Shown: positions 1 to 6,245, numbered from the stretch's first letter. The stretch: DNA of 6,465 nucleotides from Betaproteobacteria bacterium (GCA_947467405.1 CANIIN010000162.1:1-6465), one strand, 5' to 3'. The notes: generated by a model not told the origin, from the sequence alone. Numbers and translations: made by a program.

Positions 1-859
1 CGATCGCCACGTTCTTCAATGCCTCCTTGGCGCGCCACCAGCTGTTGGCGACCACGGCCACGGCGTTCTCGTCCACGCTCAGCACCTTGATGATGCCGCG
101 CGCGTTTTTCGCGCGGCTGTCGTCGAAGGACTTCACCTTGCCACCGAACACCGGGCATTGCGCGATGGCGGCGTACACCATGCCGGGCAACTGCGTATCA
201 ATGCCGTAGCGCTGCGTGCCGTTCACCGAGGCGGGTATGTCGATGCGCTGCTTGGACTGGCCGGCGATGGTCCAGTTCTTCGGATCCTTGAGCGTCACGT
301 CCTTCGGCGCGTCGAGCTTGGCGGCGGCCATGGCCACCTTGCCGTAGGTGGTGCGGCGTGTCGACGCCGCATGGGTGATCACGCCCTTGACGGCGGCGCA
401 TTCGCCGGCGGGCACGCCCCAATCGTTCGCAGCGGCCTGGATCAGCATGGCGCGCGCCGAGGCGCCGGCCTTGCGCAGGTAGTCCTGCGAATTGCGGATG
501 GTCTGGCTGCCCACCGAGCCCATGTTTCCCCAGGCGCGCTTCCTGCGCACATGCTCGTTGGTGTCGGCGTATTCGATGCGCACCTTGTTCCAGTCGCAGT
601 CGAGTTCCTCGGCCACCAGTTGCGGCGCGGAGGTCATGCTGCCCTGGCCCATTTCCGAGCGCGCATAGCGGATCACCACCGTGTCGTCGCTGTTCACCAG
701 CACCCACACGTTCACTTCGGTGCTCTCGGCCGCGCCGGTCTTCTGCGCGAAGGCCGATGGCAGGTGCAGGCCGAGGGCGAGGCCGCCGCCGATGGCGGAG
801 GACTGCACCAGGAAATCGCGGCGACCTTGACGGAACTGAGGTTTGATTGGTGTCGTCAC
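1..859 (-). CDS. Molybdopterin-binding large subunit of an IorB-type Mo hydroxylase (3' part outside window)
   Basis: The first 286 codons are visible; the family is usually about 700-750 residues, so over half lies beyond the left edge. The protein should bind the molybdenum cofactor and hydroxylate an N-heterocycle or oxidise an aldehyde with water as oxygen donor, passing electrons to the [2Fe-2S] partner encoded just upstream. The N-terminus is a Tat signal: GRRDFLV at residues 12-18, a Gly/Ala/Leu-rich stretch at 20-33, and a likely cleavage site after AFA (36-38). Residues 68-86 carry the family segment SEMGQG...LVAEEL. A GSVGSQTIRNS stretch (114-124) follows, and residues about 205-245 (IDIPASVNGTQRYGID, then LPGMVYAA) match the a/b-hammerhead domain of xanthine dehydrogenase-type proteins. 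The start is the GTG at 859-857: AAGGGGA lies just upstream, overlapping the stop of the preceding gene, and this start puts the Tat motif at the N-terminus. Family assignment is firm; the substrate is unknown. Confidence 0.9.
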   Translation of the reverse strand, partial: MTTPIKPQFRQGRRDFLVQSSAIGGGLALGLHLPSAFAQKTGAAESTEVNVWVLVNSDDTVVIRYARSEMGQGSMTSAPQLVAEELDCDWNKVRIEYADTNEHVRRKRAWGNMGSVGSQTIRNSQDYLRKAGASARAMLIQAAANDWGVPAGECAAVKGVITHAASTRRTTYGKVAMAAAKLDAPKDVTLKDPKNWTIAGQSKQRIDIPASVNGTQRYGIDTQLPGMVYAAIAQCPVFGGKVKSFDDSRAKNARGIIKVLSVDENAVAVVANSWWRAKEALKNVAI

Positions 860-869
860 GGCAGTCCCC

Positions 870-1343
870 TTACGCCTTCGGCGCGGCGGTCTTGCCGGCG
901 GCGGATTTCGCGGCGGCATGGATCGCGGTGCGGATGCGCGCGTAGGTGCCGCAGCGGCAGATGTTGGTCATGGCCGCGTCGATGTCGGCATCGGTGGGGT
1001 TGGGCTTTTTCTTCAGCAGGGCGACGGCCGCCATGATCTGGCCGGACTGGCAGTAGCCGCACTGCGGCACCTGATGTTCGACCCAGGCCACCTGCACCGG
1101 GTGCTTGCTGTCCCTGGAGATGCCTTCGATGGTGGTGATCTTCTGGGCCACTGCGGCCGAAGCCGGGTAGGAGCACGAGCGCACCGGTTCGCCATTGATG
1201 TGGACCGTGCAAGCGCCGCACTGCGCAATGCCGCAGCCGAACTTGGTGCCCTTCAGGTCGAGTTCGTCGCGCAGTACCCACAACAGCGGCATTTCCGCTT
1301 CGACATCCACTTCGCGCGAGCGGCCATTGATGTTCAGCTTCAT
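870..1343 (-). CDS. [2Fe-2S] small subunit of an IorA-type Mo hydroxylase
   Basis: This 157-residue protein is a full-length iron-sulfur subunit that carries electrons from the molybdenum centre of its partner. The N-terminal plant-ferredoxin domain binds one [2Fe-2S] cluster with C37, C42, C45 and C57 (FGCGIAQCGACTV, then SC). The C-terminal helical domain binds the second with C95, C98, C129 and C131 (QCGYCQSGQIM and NICRCGTY). The CGYCQSGQ form is typical of the isoquinoline oxidoreductase branch, whereas CO dehydrogenase-type subunits usually have CGFCTPG. The ATG at 1343 is chosen because GGAGGGG lies five bases upstream and the protein then begins MKLNINGR, as the family does; an in-frame ATG at 1406 would add 21 unrelated residues and lies upstream of the predicted transcription start. 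It has no signal peptide, so it is probably exported folded with the Tat-bearing large subunit, whose start lies 10 bp downstream. Confidence 0.95.
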   Translation of the reverse strand: MKLNINGRSREVDVEAEMPLLWVLRDELDLKGTKFGCGIAQCGACTVHINGEPVRSCSYPASAAVAQKITTIEGISRDSKHPVQVAWVEHQVPQCGYCQSGQIMAAVALLKKKPNPTDADIDAAMTNICRCGTYARIRTAIHAAAKSAAGKTAAPKA

Positions 1344-1348
1344 TCCAT

Positions 1349-1355
1349 CCCCTCC
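1349..1355 (-). promoter_or_regulatory. Ribosome binding site that fixes the small-subunit start
   Basis: GGAGGGG on the minus strand lies five bases before the ATG at 1343. It decides between this start and the upstream in-frame ATG at 1406, which has no comparable site. Another ATG inside the spacer (1348-1346) is out of frame. Confidence 0.75.
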
Positions 1356-1363
1356 ACCGTGAT

Positions 1364-1389
1364 AACAGTTGTTGTTCTCAGCAAACTGT
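1364..1389. promoter_or_regulatory. Inverted repeat across the -10 and start site, possible operator
   Basis: ACAGTT (1364-1369) and AACTGT (1384-1389) are perfect six-base inverted arms whose starts are 20 bp apart, about two helical turns. The right arm overlaps the predicted -10 hexamer of the leftward promoter and the left arm lies in the early leader. Because one arm is upstream of the predicted start site, an RNA hairpin is unlikely and a repressor site is the more natural reading. Six-base arms can occur by chance. Confidence 0.35.
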
Positions 1390-1413
1390 AGGGTAGTTAC
1401 GCGCAAATGTCAC
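1385..1413 (-). promoter_or_regulatory. Sigma70-type promoter for the Mo hydroxylase operon
   Basis: On the minus strand GTGACA (1413-1408) is a five-of-six match to the -35 consensus, and TACAGT (1390-1385) is a four-of-six match to the -10, with an ideal 17-bp spacer. Transcription would start near 1378, giving a leader of about 35 bases that ends in the strong GGAGGGG ribosome site of the small subunit. The geometry is good but the call rests on pattern alone. Confidence 0.6.
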
Positions 1414-1420
1414 GGGCTGC

Positions 1421-1439
1421 CGCCGTTGAGGTGACGGCG
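1421..1439. repeat. Small inverted repeat upstream of the -35
   Basis: CGCCGT (1421-1426) and ACGGCG (1434-1439) are perfect inverted arms around a seven-base centre. The element ends eight bases upstream of the leftward -35, where activators commonly bind, but in GC-rich DNA such short repeats are frequent. Confidence 0.3.
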
Positions 1440-1448
1440 CGCCAAAGC

Positions 1449-1475
1449 GGACCGGGGCGAACCATTTCGTGGTCC
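1449..1475. repeat. Nested inverted repeat
   Basis: Outer arms GGACC (1449-1453) and GGTCC (1471-1475) enclose inner arms CGAA (1458-1461) and TTCG (1466-1469), with a CCAT centre. The arms are short, so a role as a protein site or RNA fold is only possible. Confidence 0.3.
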
Positions 1476-1540
1476 TGCGCGCGCCGGTATTGTTGCCGCG
1501 CAAAGTAACGTTGAGTGGATGATTTCGCCCCGGGATGATC

Positions 1541-1575
1541 GCTTGAAGATCCGCTCCAGATAAGGATCTTCGGGC
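1541..1575 (+). repeat. Strong stem-loop candidate in the intergenic region
   Basis: GAAGATCC (1545-1552) and GGATCTTC (1564-1571) are perfect eight-base inverted arms. In a rightward transcript the stem extends outward by two G-U pairs and two Watson-Crick pairs to 12 bp (1541-1552 with 1564-1575), with an 11-base loop at 1553-1563. The G-U pairs would become A-C mismatches on the opposite strand, so the longer stem exists only in rightward RNA. No run of T follows, so it is not a simple terminator. As DNA, the eight-base dyad could equally be a regulator site. Confidence 0.5.
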
Positions 1576-1586
1576 ACCTGCCTGGC

Positions 1587-1596
1587 TGCCATGGCA
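1587..1596. repeat. Ten-base perfect palindrome
   Basis: TGCCATGGCA is self-complementary and lies 11 bases after the stem-loop candidate. CTGGC (1582-1586) and GCCAG (1602-1606) add outer inverted arms around it. It could be a binding site; nothing identifies the protein. Confidence 0.35.
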
Positions 1597-1638
1597 AGTT
1601 GGCCAGCGGTCGGTGGAAAGGATTTCCGCCCTGCAACA

Positions 1639-1666
1639 TGGACGCTCGAACGAACCGGGTGATAGT
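1639..1666 (+). promoter_or_regulatory. Weak promoter candidate for the hyuA-hyuB operon
   Basis: TGGACG (1639-1644) and GATAGT (1661-1666), separated by 16 bp, each match four of six sigma70 consensus bases. The -10 is followed by CTGCGCC, a context often seen after -10 boxes in high-GC proteobacteria. Use of this site would leave a leader of about 190 bases before hyuA. Other promoters are not excluded. Confidence 0.3.
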
Positions 1667-1800
1667 CTGCGCCGTTCGCTTGGCGACCGGCTGATCAGTC
1701 CATGGCGAGGTTGCGCCGGCTTGCGGAAAAACCAGCAGTCAAAGACACCCTTCAGGCCGTTCACGCGCCTGGCGTGGATCTGAAGACGCGACGCATCGCC

Positions 1801-1852
1801 ACGAACCAATACTACGAACAAATACCGCGAACACGAACAACGAACCGGAAAA
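1801..1852 (+). repeat. Degenerate 13-bp tandem repeats in the hyuA leader
   Basis: Four consecutive 13-base units begin at 1801, 1814, 1827 and 1840: ACGAACCAATACT, ACGAACAAATACC, GCGAACACGAACA and ACGAACCGGAAAA. The first two are identical at 11 of 13 positions. The unit head ACGAAC is kept in three units, changes one base in the third and occurs once more at 1833. The array ends nine bases before the hyuA start codon and is very poor in T. It occupies the place where the ribosome site should be. Confidence 0.6.
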
Positions 1853-1861
1853 CGGCAACAC

Positions 1862-3955
1862 ATGCGACTGATAGGCATCGACACCGGCGGCACCTTCACC
1901 GACACGGTCATCATCGACAACGACGGACGCATCGGCGTCGGCAAGGCGCTGACCACGCCCGGTCGCCTGCCGGACGGCGTGCTGGCGTCGATCGGCGTGG
2001 CGGCGCGCTCGCTGGGCATGGCGCTCGAGGAACTGCTGGCTGGCGCGGACATTCTGTCGCATGGCACGACGCAGGGACTGAATGCGCTGCTGACCGGCAA
2101 AGGCGCCCGCGTCGGGCTGCTGGTGACGGAAGGCTTCGAGTCCACGCTGCCGATTGCGCGTTCCAACAAGGTTCACGGCCTGGCCGACGACGAACTCACC
2201 GATGCGTTGCTGTGGAGGAAGCCCGACCTGCTGGTGCCGCGCCGGCGCATTCTCGGCATCCGCGAGCGCATCGACGTGACCGGCGCGGTGCTGACGCCGC
2301 TGGATGAAGACCAGGCGCGCGTCGCCATCCGCAAGCTGGTTGTCGCGGGTGTGGAGGCCATCGGCGTTGCACTGATGTGGTCGCCGGTGAACGGCGCGCA
2401 TGAAGAACGCCTCGGGCAACTGATCCGCGAAGAGGCGCCGCACGTGCACGTGACGCTGTCGTCGCAACTCGCGCCGCGCATCGGCGAATACGAGCGCACC
2501 GTCACGGTGGCCATGAACGCCTATGTCGCGCCGCTGGTGAGCGGCTACCTGCGCGGGTTGGACGAGGGCTTGCAGTCGCGCGGTTTCAAGGGGCTCTTCC
2601 TCATCATGACCATGGCCGGCGGCGTGCGCCAGGCCTCGGCGGTGATGGCGGCGCCGGTGCACACGTTGCAGTCGGGGCCGGTGGGCGGCATCACCGCCAC
2701 CAAGCGACTGGGCGAACTGCTCGGCCATCCCAATGTGATCGCCACCGACGTCGGCGGCACCAGCTTCGACGTCGGACTGGTGGTGGGCGGCGCGATTCCG
2801 CGCGCGACAAGGCCGCGTATCGACCGGCACGGCATTGCGCTGCCGGTGGTGGACATCGCGTCCATCGGCACCGGCGGCGGCAGCATCGCGCGCGTCGACG
2901 TCGAGTTGGGCGTACTGCATGTCGGTCCGCAGAGCGCCGGTTCCACACCGGGGCCGGCCTGTTACGGGCGCGGCGGCAAGGAGCCCACGGTGACCGATGC
3001 GGCCGTGGCGCTGGGTTACCTGGATCGGCTCGGCGGCTCGCTGACGCTCGATCGCGACGCCGCGGTGGAGGCCATCCGCTCGCGGGTGGCAGAACCGCTG
3101 GGGCTGTCCATCGAGGAAGCCGCCGAGGGCATCCTGCGCGTGGCGAATTCGCAAATGGCCGATCTGGTCAAGCGCGCCAGCCTGCAGCGCGGCCATGATC
3201 CGCGCGACTTCGTGCTGTACGCCTATGGCGGGGCGGCGCCGCAGTACGTGGGGCGCTATGCCGCCGAGATCGGCGTGCGCGCGATTGTCATTCCGCGCCT
3301 GGCGCCGGAGTTCTCGGCCTGGGGCGCGGTATCGAGCGATCTTCGCTCCATGAACGAACGCGAGATTCCACCGCGTCCATTGCGCGATGCGCTGCAGGCG
3401 GTCAATGAATCGCTGCTGCAACTCGAGGCGCGCGCGCTGGACGAACTGCGCGGCGCGGGCGAGGAGTTGAGCCGGAAGGCCGGCAGCGCCATCGAGGTGC
3501 ATCGTCTGCTCGGGCTGCGCTTCCAGCGCCAGCTGCACCAGCTCGACATTCCGGTCGGCAAGGTGCCGCTGACGGCGGAGGATGCGCTCGCCGCCGAAGC
3601 GGATTTCAAGGCGCGCTACGAGGCCATCGTCGGCAAGGGCTCGTCCTACACCGATACCGCCATCGAAGTGCCGACGGTCACGGTCGAGGCGCGGGTGGCC
3701 GTGCCGTCGCCCGATTTCTCGCAGCCGCAACCCAAGTCGGCAGCGCGCGCCGTGCGCGTGCGCTCGGCGTGGTTTGATGGAAGCGCGGTGGAGACACCGG
3801 TGTACCAATGGAGCGATCTCGGCGAGGGCAGCCGCATTGCCGGGCCGGCCTTCATCGAATCGGAACAGACCACGGCGGTGATCTATCCCGGCCAGCAGGC
3901 CGTGTGCGACGGCGCCGGCAATCTCACTCTTCTTGAAGCAGGGAGCGCGAAATGA
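1862..3955 (+). CDS. HyuA-type ATP-binding subunit (hydantoinase A / acetone carboxylase beta family)
   Basis: This 697-residue protein is full length for the HyuA/oxoprolinase family, whose members use ATP to activate a carbonyl, lactam or imide for hydrolysis or carboxylation. The N-terminal actin-like domain opens with the phosphate-binding motif GIDTGGTFTD at residues 5-14, followed by SHGTTQGLNALL (66-77). The second nucleotide motif ATDVGGTSFD is at 294-303 and a GTGGGS loop at 336-341. The family segment RIGEYERTVTVAMNAYVAPL lies between them at about 208-227, and the last 200 or so residues fit the C-terminal HyuA domain. The start is exact because the family begins M-R-hydrophobic-GID; only a poor GGAAAACGG lies upstream. 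The next gene starts inside its stop codon, so the two products are almost certainly a stoichiometric complex in the cytoplasm. The family is certain. Substrate remains open: acetone or another ketone, a lactam, or a hydantoin. Confidence 0.93.
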   Translation: MRLIGIDTGGTFTDTVIIDNDGRIGVGKALTTPGRLPDGVLASIGVAARSLGMALEELLAGADILSHGTTQGLNALLTGKGARVGLLVTEGFESTLPIARSNKVHGLADDELTDALLWRKPDLLVPRRRILGIRERIDVTGAVLTPLDEDQARVAIRKLVVAGVEAIGVALMWSPVNGAHEERLGQLIREEAPHVHVTLSSQLAPRIGEYERTVTVAMNAYVAPLVSGYLRGLDEGLQSRGFKGLFLIMTMAGGVRQASAVMAAPVHTLQSGPVGGITATKRLGELLGHPNVIATDVGGTSFDVGLVVGGAIPRATRPRIDRHGIALPVVDIASIGTGGGSIARVDVELGVLHVGPQSAGSTPGPACYGRGGKEPTVTDAAVALGYLDRLGGSLTLDRDAAVEAIRSRVAEPLGLSIEEAAEGILRVANSQMADLVKRASLQRGHDPRDFVLYAYGGAAPQYVGRYAAEIGVRAIVIPRLAPEFSAWGAVSSDLRSMNEREIPPRPLRDALQAVNESLLQLEARALDELRGAGEELSRKAGSAIEVHRLLGLRFQRQLHQLDIPVGKVPLTAEDALAAEADFKARYEAIVGKGSSYTDTAIEVPTVTVEARVAVPSPDFSQPQPKSAARAVRVRSAWFDGSAVETPVYQWSDLGEGSRIAGPAFIESEQTTAVIYPGQQAVCDGAGNLTLLEAGSAK
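3940..3955 (+). promoter_or_regulatory. Ribosome site and ATGA coupling junction between hyuA and hyuB
   Basis: AGGGAG (3940-3945) sits inside the end of the HyuA reading frame, six bases before the ATG at 3952. The TGA of HyuA at 3953-3955 shares bases with that ATG. This arrangement lets terminating ribosomes re-initiate and keeps the two subunits in balance. Confidence 0.8.
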
Positions 3956-6228
3956 ACGACATCGCCGCGCCGGTGGGTGGAAAAAACGAACGCCGCCACG
4001 TGGGTCACATCGGCCCCATCGAACTGGAGATCATTCGCCATCGACTCGAGGCCATCAACGCCGATGCCTGCGACACGCTGGTGCGCGTGTCGGGTTCGCA
4101 GATCGCCAGCGAGGCCAATGACCTGAACACCTCGCTGATGACGGCCGACGGCACGGTGCTGGTCGCCGGCAAGTACACCATGGTGCTGTCGACGTCGCTG
4201 AACTTCGTGGTGGCCGACATCCTGTCGCGCTACCAGGACAACCCCGGCATCCGCCCCGGCGACCAGTTCATCACCAATGATCCTTATGTCGGTACCAACC
4301 ACCAGCCGGACGTGGTCGTGGTGGCGCCGATCTTTGCCGGCGACAAGCTGATCGCGTGGACTGGTTCGGTGTGCCATCAGGCCGACATCGGTGGTCCGGT
4401 GGCCGGCGGCTTCAACTACATGGCGCGCACCATCTGGGACGAGGCGGTGCCGATGGCGCCGATGAAGGTGGTGGAGGCCGGCGTCATGCGCCGCGACATC
4501 GAGCGCGAGTACGTGTCGCGCAGCCGCACGCCGGAGCTGAACTCCCTGGACCTGCTGGGCCAGGTGGCAGCCAACCGCGCCACTACCGAACGCATCCTCG
4601 AATTGTGCGACCGCTATGGCGCGGACGGCCTGGTGCTGGCCATGCAGCGACTGGTCGACGGCGCCGAGGCGGCATTCCGCAAGCGCCTCATGGAACTGCC
4701 CGACGGCGTCTGGCGCAACAACGCCTACATCGAGCAGGCCGGCCTGGTGAACGGCGAGGTACTGCCCAACCAGGTGCATGCCGTGCGACTGACCATGCGA
4801 AAGCACGGCAGTGAACTGGAGTTCGACTTCACCGCGTCCGGCGATCAGGCGCCGGGACCGATCAACGCCTCGCATTCGGCACTGGTGAATTTCACCATGG
4901 CCGCCGTGCTGTGTTACCTCTGCCAGGGCTTGGCCTGGGTGCCGGGCGCGGTGCTGCGTGCCATCCATATCCGCACCCGGCCGGGTTCCATCGTGGCGCC
5001 CAAGTGGCCGGCCGCGGTGGCCATGGCGGTGGCATCGACCACGCAGGCGGTGCGCATCAGTGCCAACGCCTGCATCGCGGCCATGCTGGATGCCTCGGAG
5101 AATCATGCATTTCGCACCATGGCCTCGACGCAGGGAACCGGCAGCGGCGCGGCGATGTCCGGCCTGGATGGCAACGGCCGCGTTTTCAGCACGCTGCTCA
5201 TGCTCGAACTGGCCGGCGGCGGCGGCGCCCACCGCGGCGGCGATGGCGCCGACTCGTCAGGCACGCTGTCGTCACCGGGCGCGCAGACCTCCAATATCGA
5301 AGTGGACGAGGCGTATTACCCGGTGCTGTATCGCGCCAAGCGCGAACTGGTGGATTCCGGCGGGCCCGGGGCGCGTCGTGGTGGGGTCGGGACTTTTTTC
5401 GCCTTCGGACCGCACCGCACCGATGCACCTTATTCGCTGGCGCCACTGGGCGGTGGCATGCAGCACCCGTCGGCCATCGGCGTGGCCGGCGGCGAACCCG
5501 GCATGCAGGGCGCGGCTTTGGTCGCGTCCGTGGAGGATGTCGGTACCGGCGGCGATTGGGGCCGGATCGCGTCCCGGGTCGACGTCAGGACGCCGGTCGT
5601 CGGCCAGAAGGTGGCCAGGGATCAGGTGTATGCATTTTCTGCGCAGGGCGGCGGCGGTTACGGCGACCCGCTCGGTCGTGACGCCAGCGACGTGCTCGAA
5701 GACGTGCTTGAGGGACTGGTCAGCGACGCCGGGGCGCGACGCGATTACGGCGTTGTCGTGCGCGAGGTGACCACATCGCCCGACCATCCTGACGGCATGG
5801 CCGTGGATGACGCTGCGACGGTGGCCCTGCGCCTGGCCATGCGTCGCGCGCGACTGGGTGGGCCCGAGCCGCGTCCGCGCGAGCACGTGCGCGGCGGCCG
5901 GCGCCTGTCATCGCACTTCGAAGTGCGCGCCACGAACAAGGGAAAGACCGGCGACGTGCTGTGTTCGCATTGCGGCACGCGCATCTGCGCCGAAGGCGAA
6001 GGCCTGTATCAGCATCTGAAGATGCGCGAAGTAGGCAGCGGCGCACGGTTTGCGTTGGGCGATCGGTACGAGGGCAGTGAACGCTTTCGCCTGCGCCACT
6101 TCTTCTGCCCCGGCTGCGCCACGCAGGTGGACGTGCAGATTGCGCTGGCCAGCGAGCCGGTGTGGAGCAATATGGAGACATCGATCCCCGCGCGGGCGCG
6201 TACGGCCGTCGAGAAAATGTCCAACTGA
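3952..6228 (+). CDS. HyuB-type catalytic subunit fused to an acetone carboxylase gamma-like zinc ribbon
   Basis: The 758-residue product partners HyuA. The HyuB core spans about residues 20-630: IGPIELEIIRHRLEAI near the N-terminus, the conserved GTNHQPDV (114-121) and CHQADIGG (141-148), and the usual ending GGGGYGDPLGRD...DYGVVVREV near 564-605. H117, D120 and H142 have the spacing I recall for the manganese ligands of the acetone carboxylase alpha subunit (His150, Asp153, His175). Typical HyuB hydantoinase subunits are about 520-600 residues. The extra C-terminus carries CSHC (C671, C674) and CPGC (C719, C722), a zinc ribbon within a segment like the separate gamma subunit of acetone carboxylase. 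AGGGAG lies six bases before the ATG, which overlaps the HyuA stop as ATGA and so implies coupled translation. A ketone carboxylase is the best guess; an ATP-dependent lactamase or hydantoinase is the alternative. Confidence 0.92.
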   Translation: MNDIAAPVGGKNERRHVGHIGPIELEIIRHRLEAINADACDTLVRVSGSQIASEANDLNTSLMTADGTVLVAGKYTMVLSTSLNFVVADILSRYQDNPGIRPGDQFITNDPYVGTNHQPDVVVVAPIFAGDKLIAWTGSVCHQADIGGPVAGGFNYMARTIWDEAVPMAPMKVVEAGVMRRDIEREYVSRSRTPELNSLDLLGQVAANRATTERILELCDRYGADGLVLAMQRLVDGAEAAFRKRLMELPDGVWRNNAYIEQAGLVNGEVLPNQVHAVRLTMRKHGSELEFDFTASGDQAPGPINASHSALVNFTMAAVLCYLCQGLAWVPGAVLRAIHIRTRPGSIVAPKWPAAVAMAVASTTQAVRISANACIAAMLDASENHAFRTMASTQGTGSGAAMSGLDGNGRVFSTLLMLELAGGGGAHRGGDGADSSGTLSSPGAQTSNIEVDEAYYPVLYRAKRELVDSGGPGARRGGVGTFFAFGPHRTDAPYSLAPLGGGMQHPSAIGVAGGEPGMQGAALVASVEDVGTGGDWGRIASRVDVRTPVVGQKVARDQVYAFSAQGGGGYGDPLGRDASDVLEDVLEGLVSDAGARRDYGVVVREVTTSPDHPDGMAVDDAATVALRLAMRRARLGGPEPRPREHVRGGRRLSSHFEVRATNKGKTGDVLCSHCGTRICAEGEGLYQHLKMREVGSGARFALGDRYEGSERFRLRHFFCPGCATQVDVQIALASEPVWSNMETSIPARARTAVEKMSN

Positions 6229-6240
6229 TAGGACAGTTGG
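6221..6240 (+). repeat. Hairpin spanning the hyuB stop codon
   Basis: CCAACTG (6221-6227) and CAGTTGG (6234-6240) form a perfect seven-base stem around a six-base loop, with the TGA at 6226-6228 partly inside the stem. No T run follows, so it is not by itself an intrinsic terminator; it could protect the mRNA 3' end. A competing five-base stem, TGTCC (6218-6222) with GGACA (6231-6235), shares some of the same bases. Confidence 0.5.
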
Positions 6241-6245
6241 GGATT

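Larger units (their letters stand above)
1344..1861. other. Divergent intergenic regulatory region
   Basis: These 518 bp separate the two divergent operons. I see no credible gene: open frames here have no ribosome binding site and mostly run on antisense into hyuA. The region contains a sigma70-type promoter for the leftward operon, a dyad over its -10, a hairpin-type repeat just upstream of its -35, a nested inverted repeat at 1449-1475, a 12-bp stem candidate at 1541-1575, a 10-bp palindrome at 1587-1596, a weak rightward promoter candidate and an A/C-rich repeat leader before hyuA. No regulator gene is present in the window, so any regulator would be encoded elsewhere. Confidence 0.8.

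Noticed and set aside
158..1036. Long rightward open frame of 292 codons across the Mo hydroxylase genes
   Set aside because: It lies antisense to two genes with clear family motifs, and its His/Arg/Gly-rich product looks like a GC-rich shadow with no recognisable domain.
1397..1639. Possible 80-codon leftward gene in the intergenic region
   Set aside because: There is no ribosome site before its ATG, no recognisable motif, and it would run through the predicted leftward promoter.
1580..1861. Sigma54 promoter upstream of hyuA, as known for some acetone carboxylase operons
   Set aside because: Several TGGC sequences occur, but I found none with the required GG-N10-GC spacing and a TTGC-like second element.
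1702..2307. Rightward open frame overlapping the hyuA start
   Set aside because: It is out of frame with HyuA, becomes Arg/His-rich inside hyuA and has no ribosome site.
1739..3808. Leftward open frame of 689 codons opposite hyuA
   Set aside because: It mirrors the HyuA frame almost end to end, is extremely rich in Arg, His and Ala and has no domain. HyuA has all family motifs on the other strand.
3883..5232. Leftward open frame of 449 codons opposite the HyuB core
   Set aside because: It is antisense to conserved HyuB motifs and is a His/Arg/Gly-rich composition artefact.
5390..5400. Run of T in the hyuB coding region as a possible frameshift or terminator
   Set aside because: The frame stays open with conserved HyuB sequence on both sides, so it simply encodes Thr-Phe-Phe.
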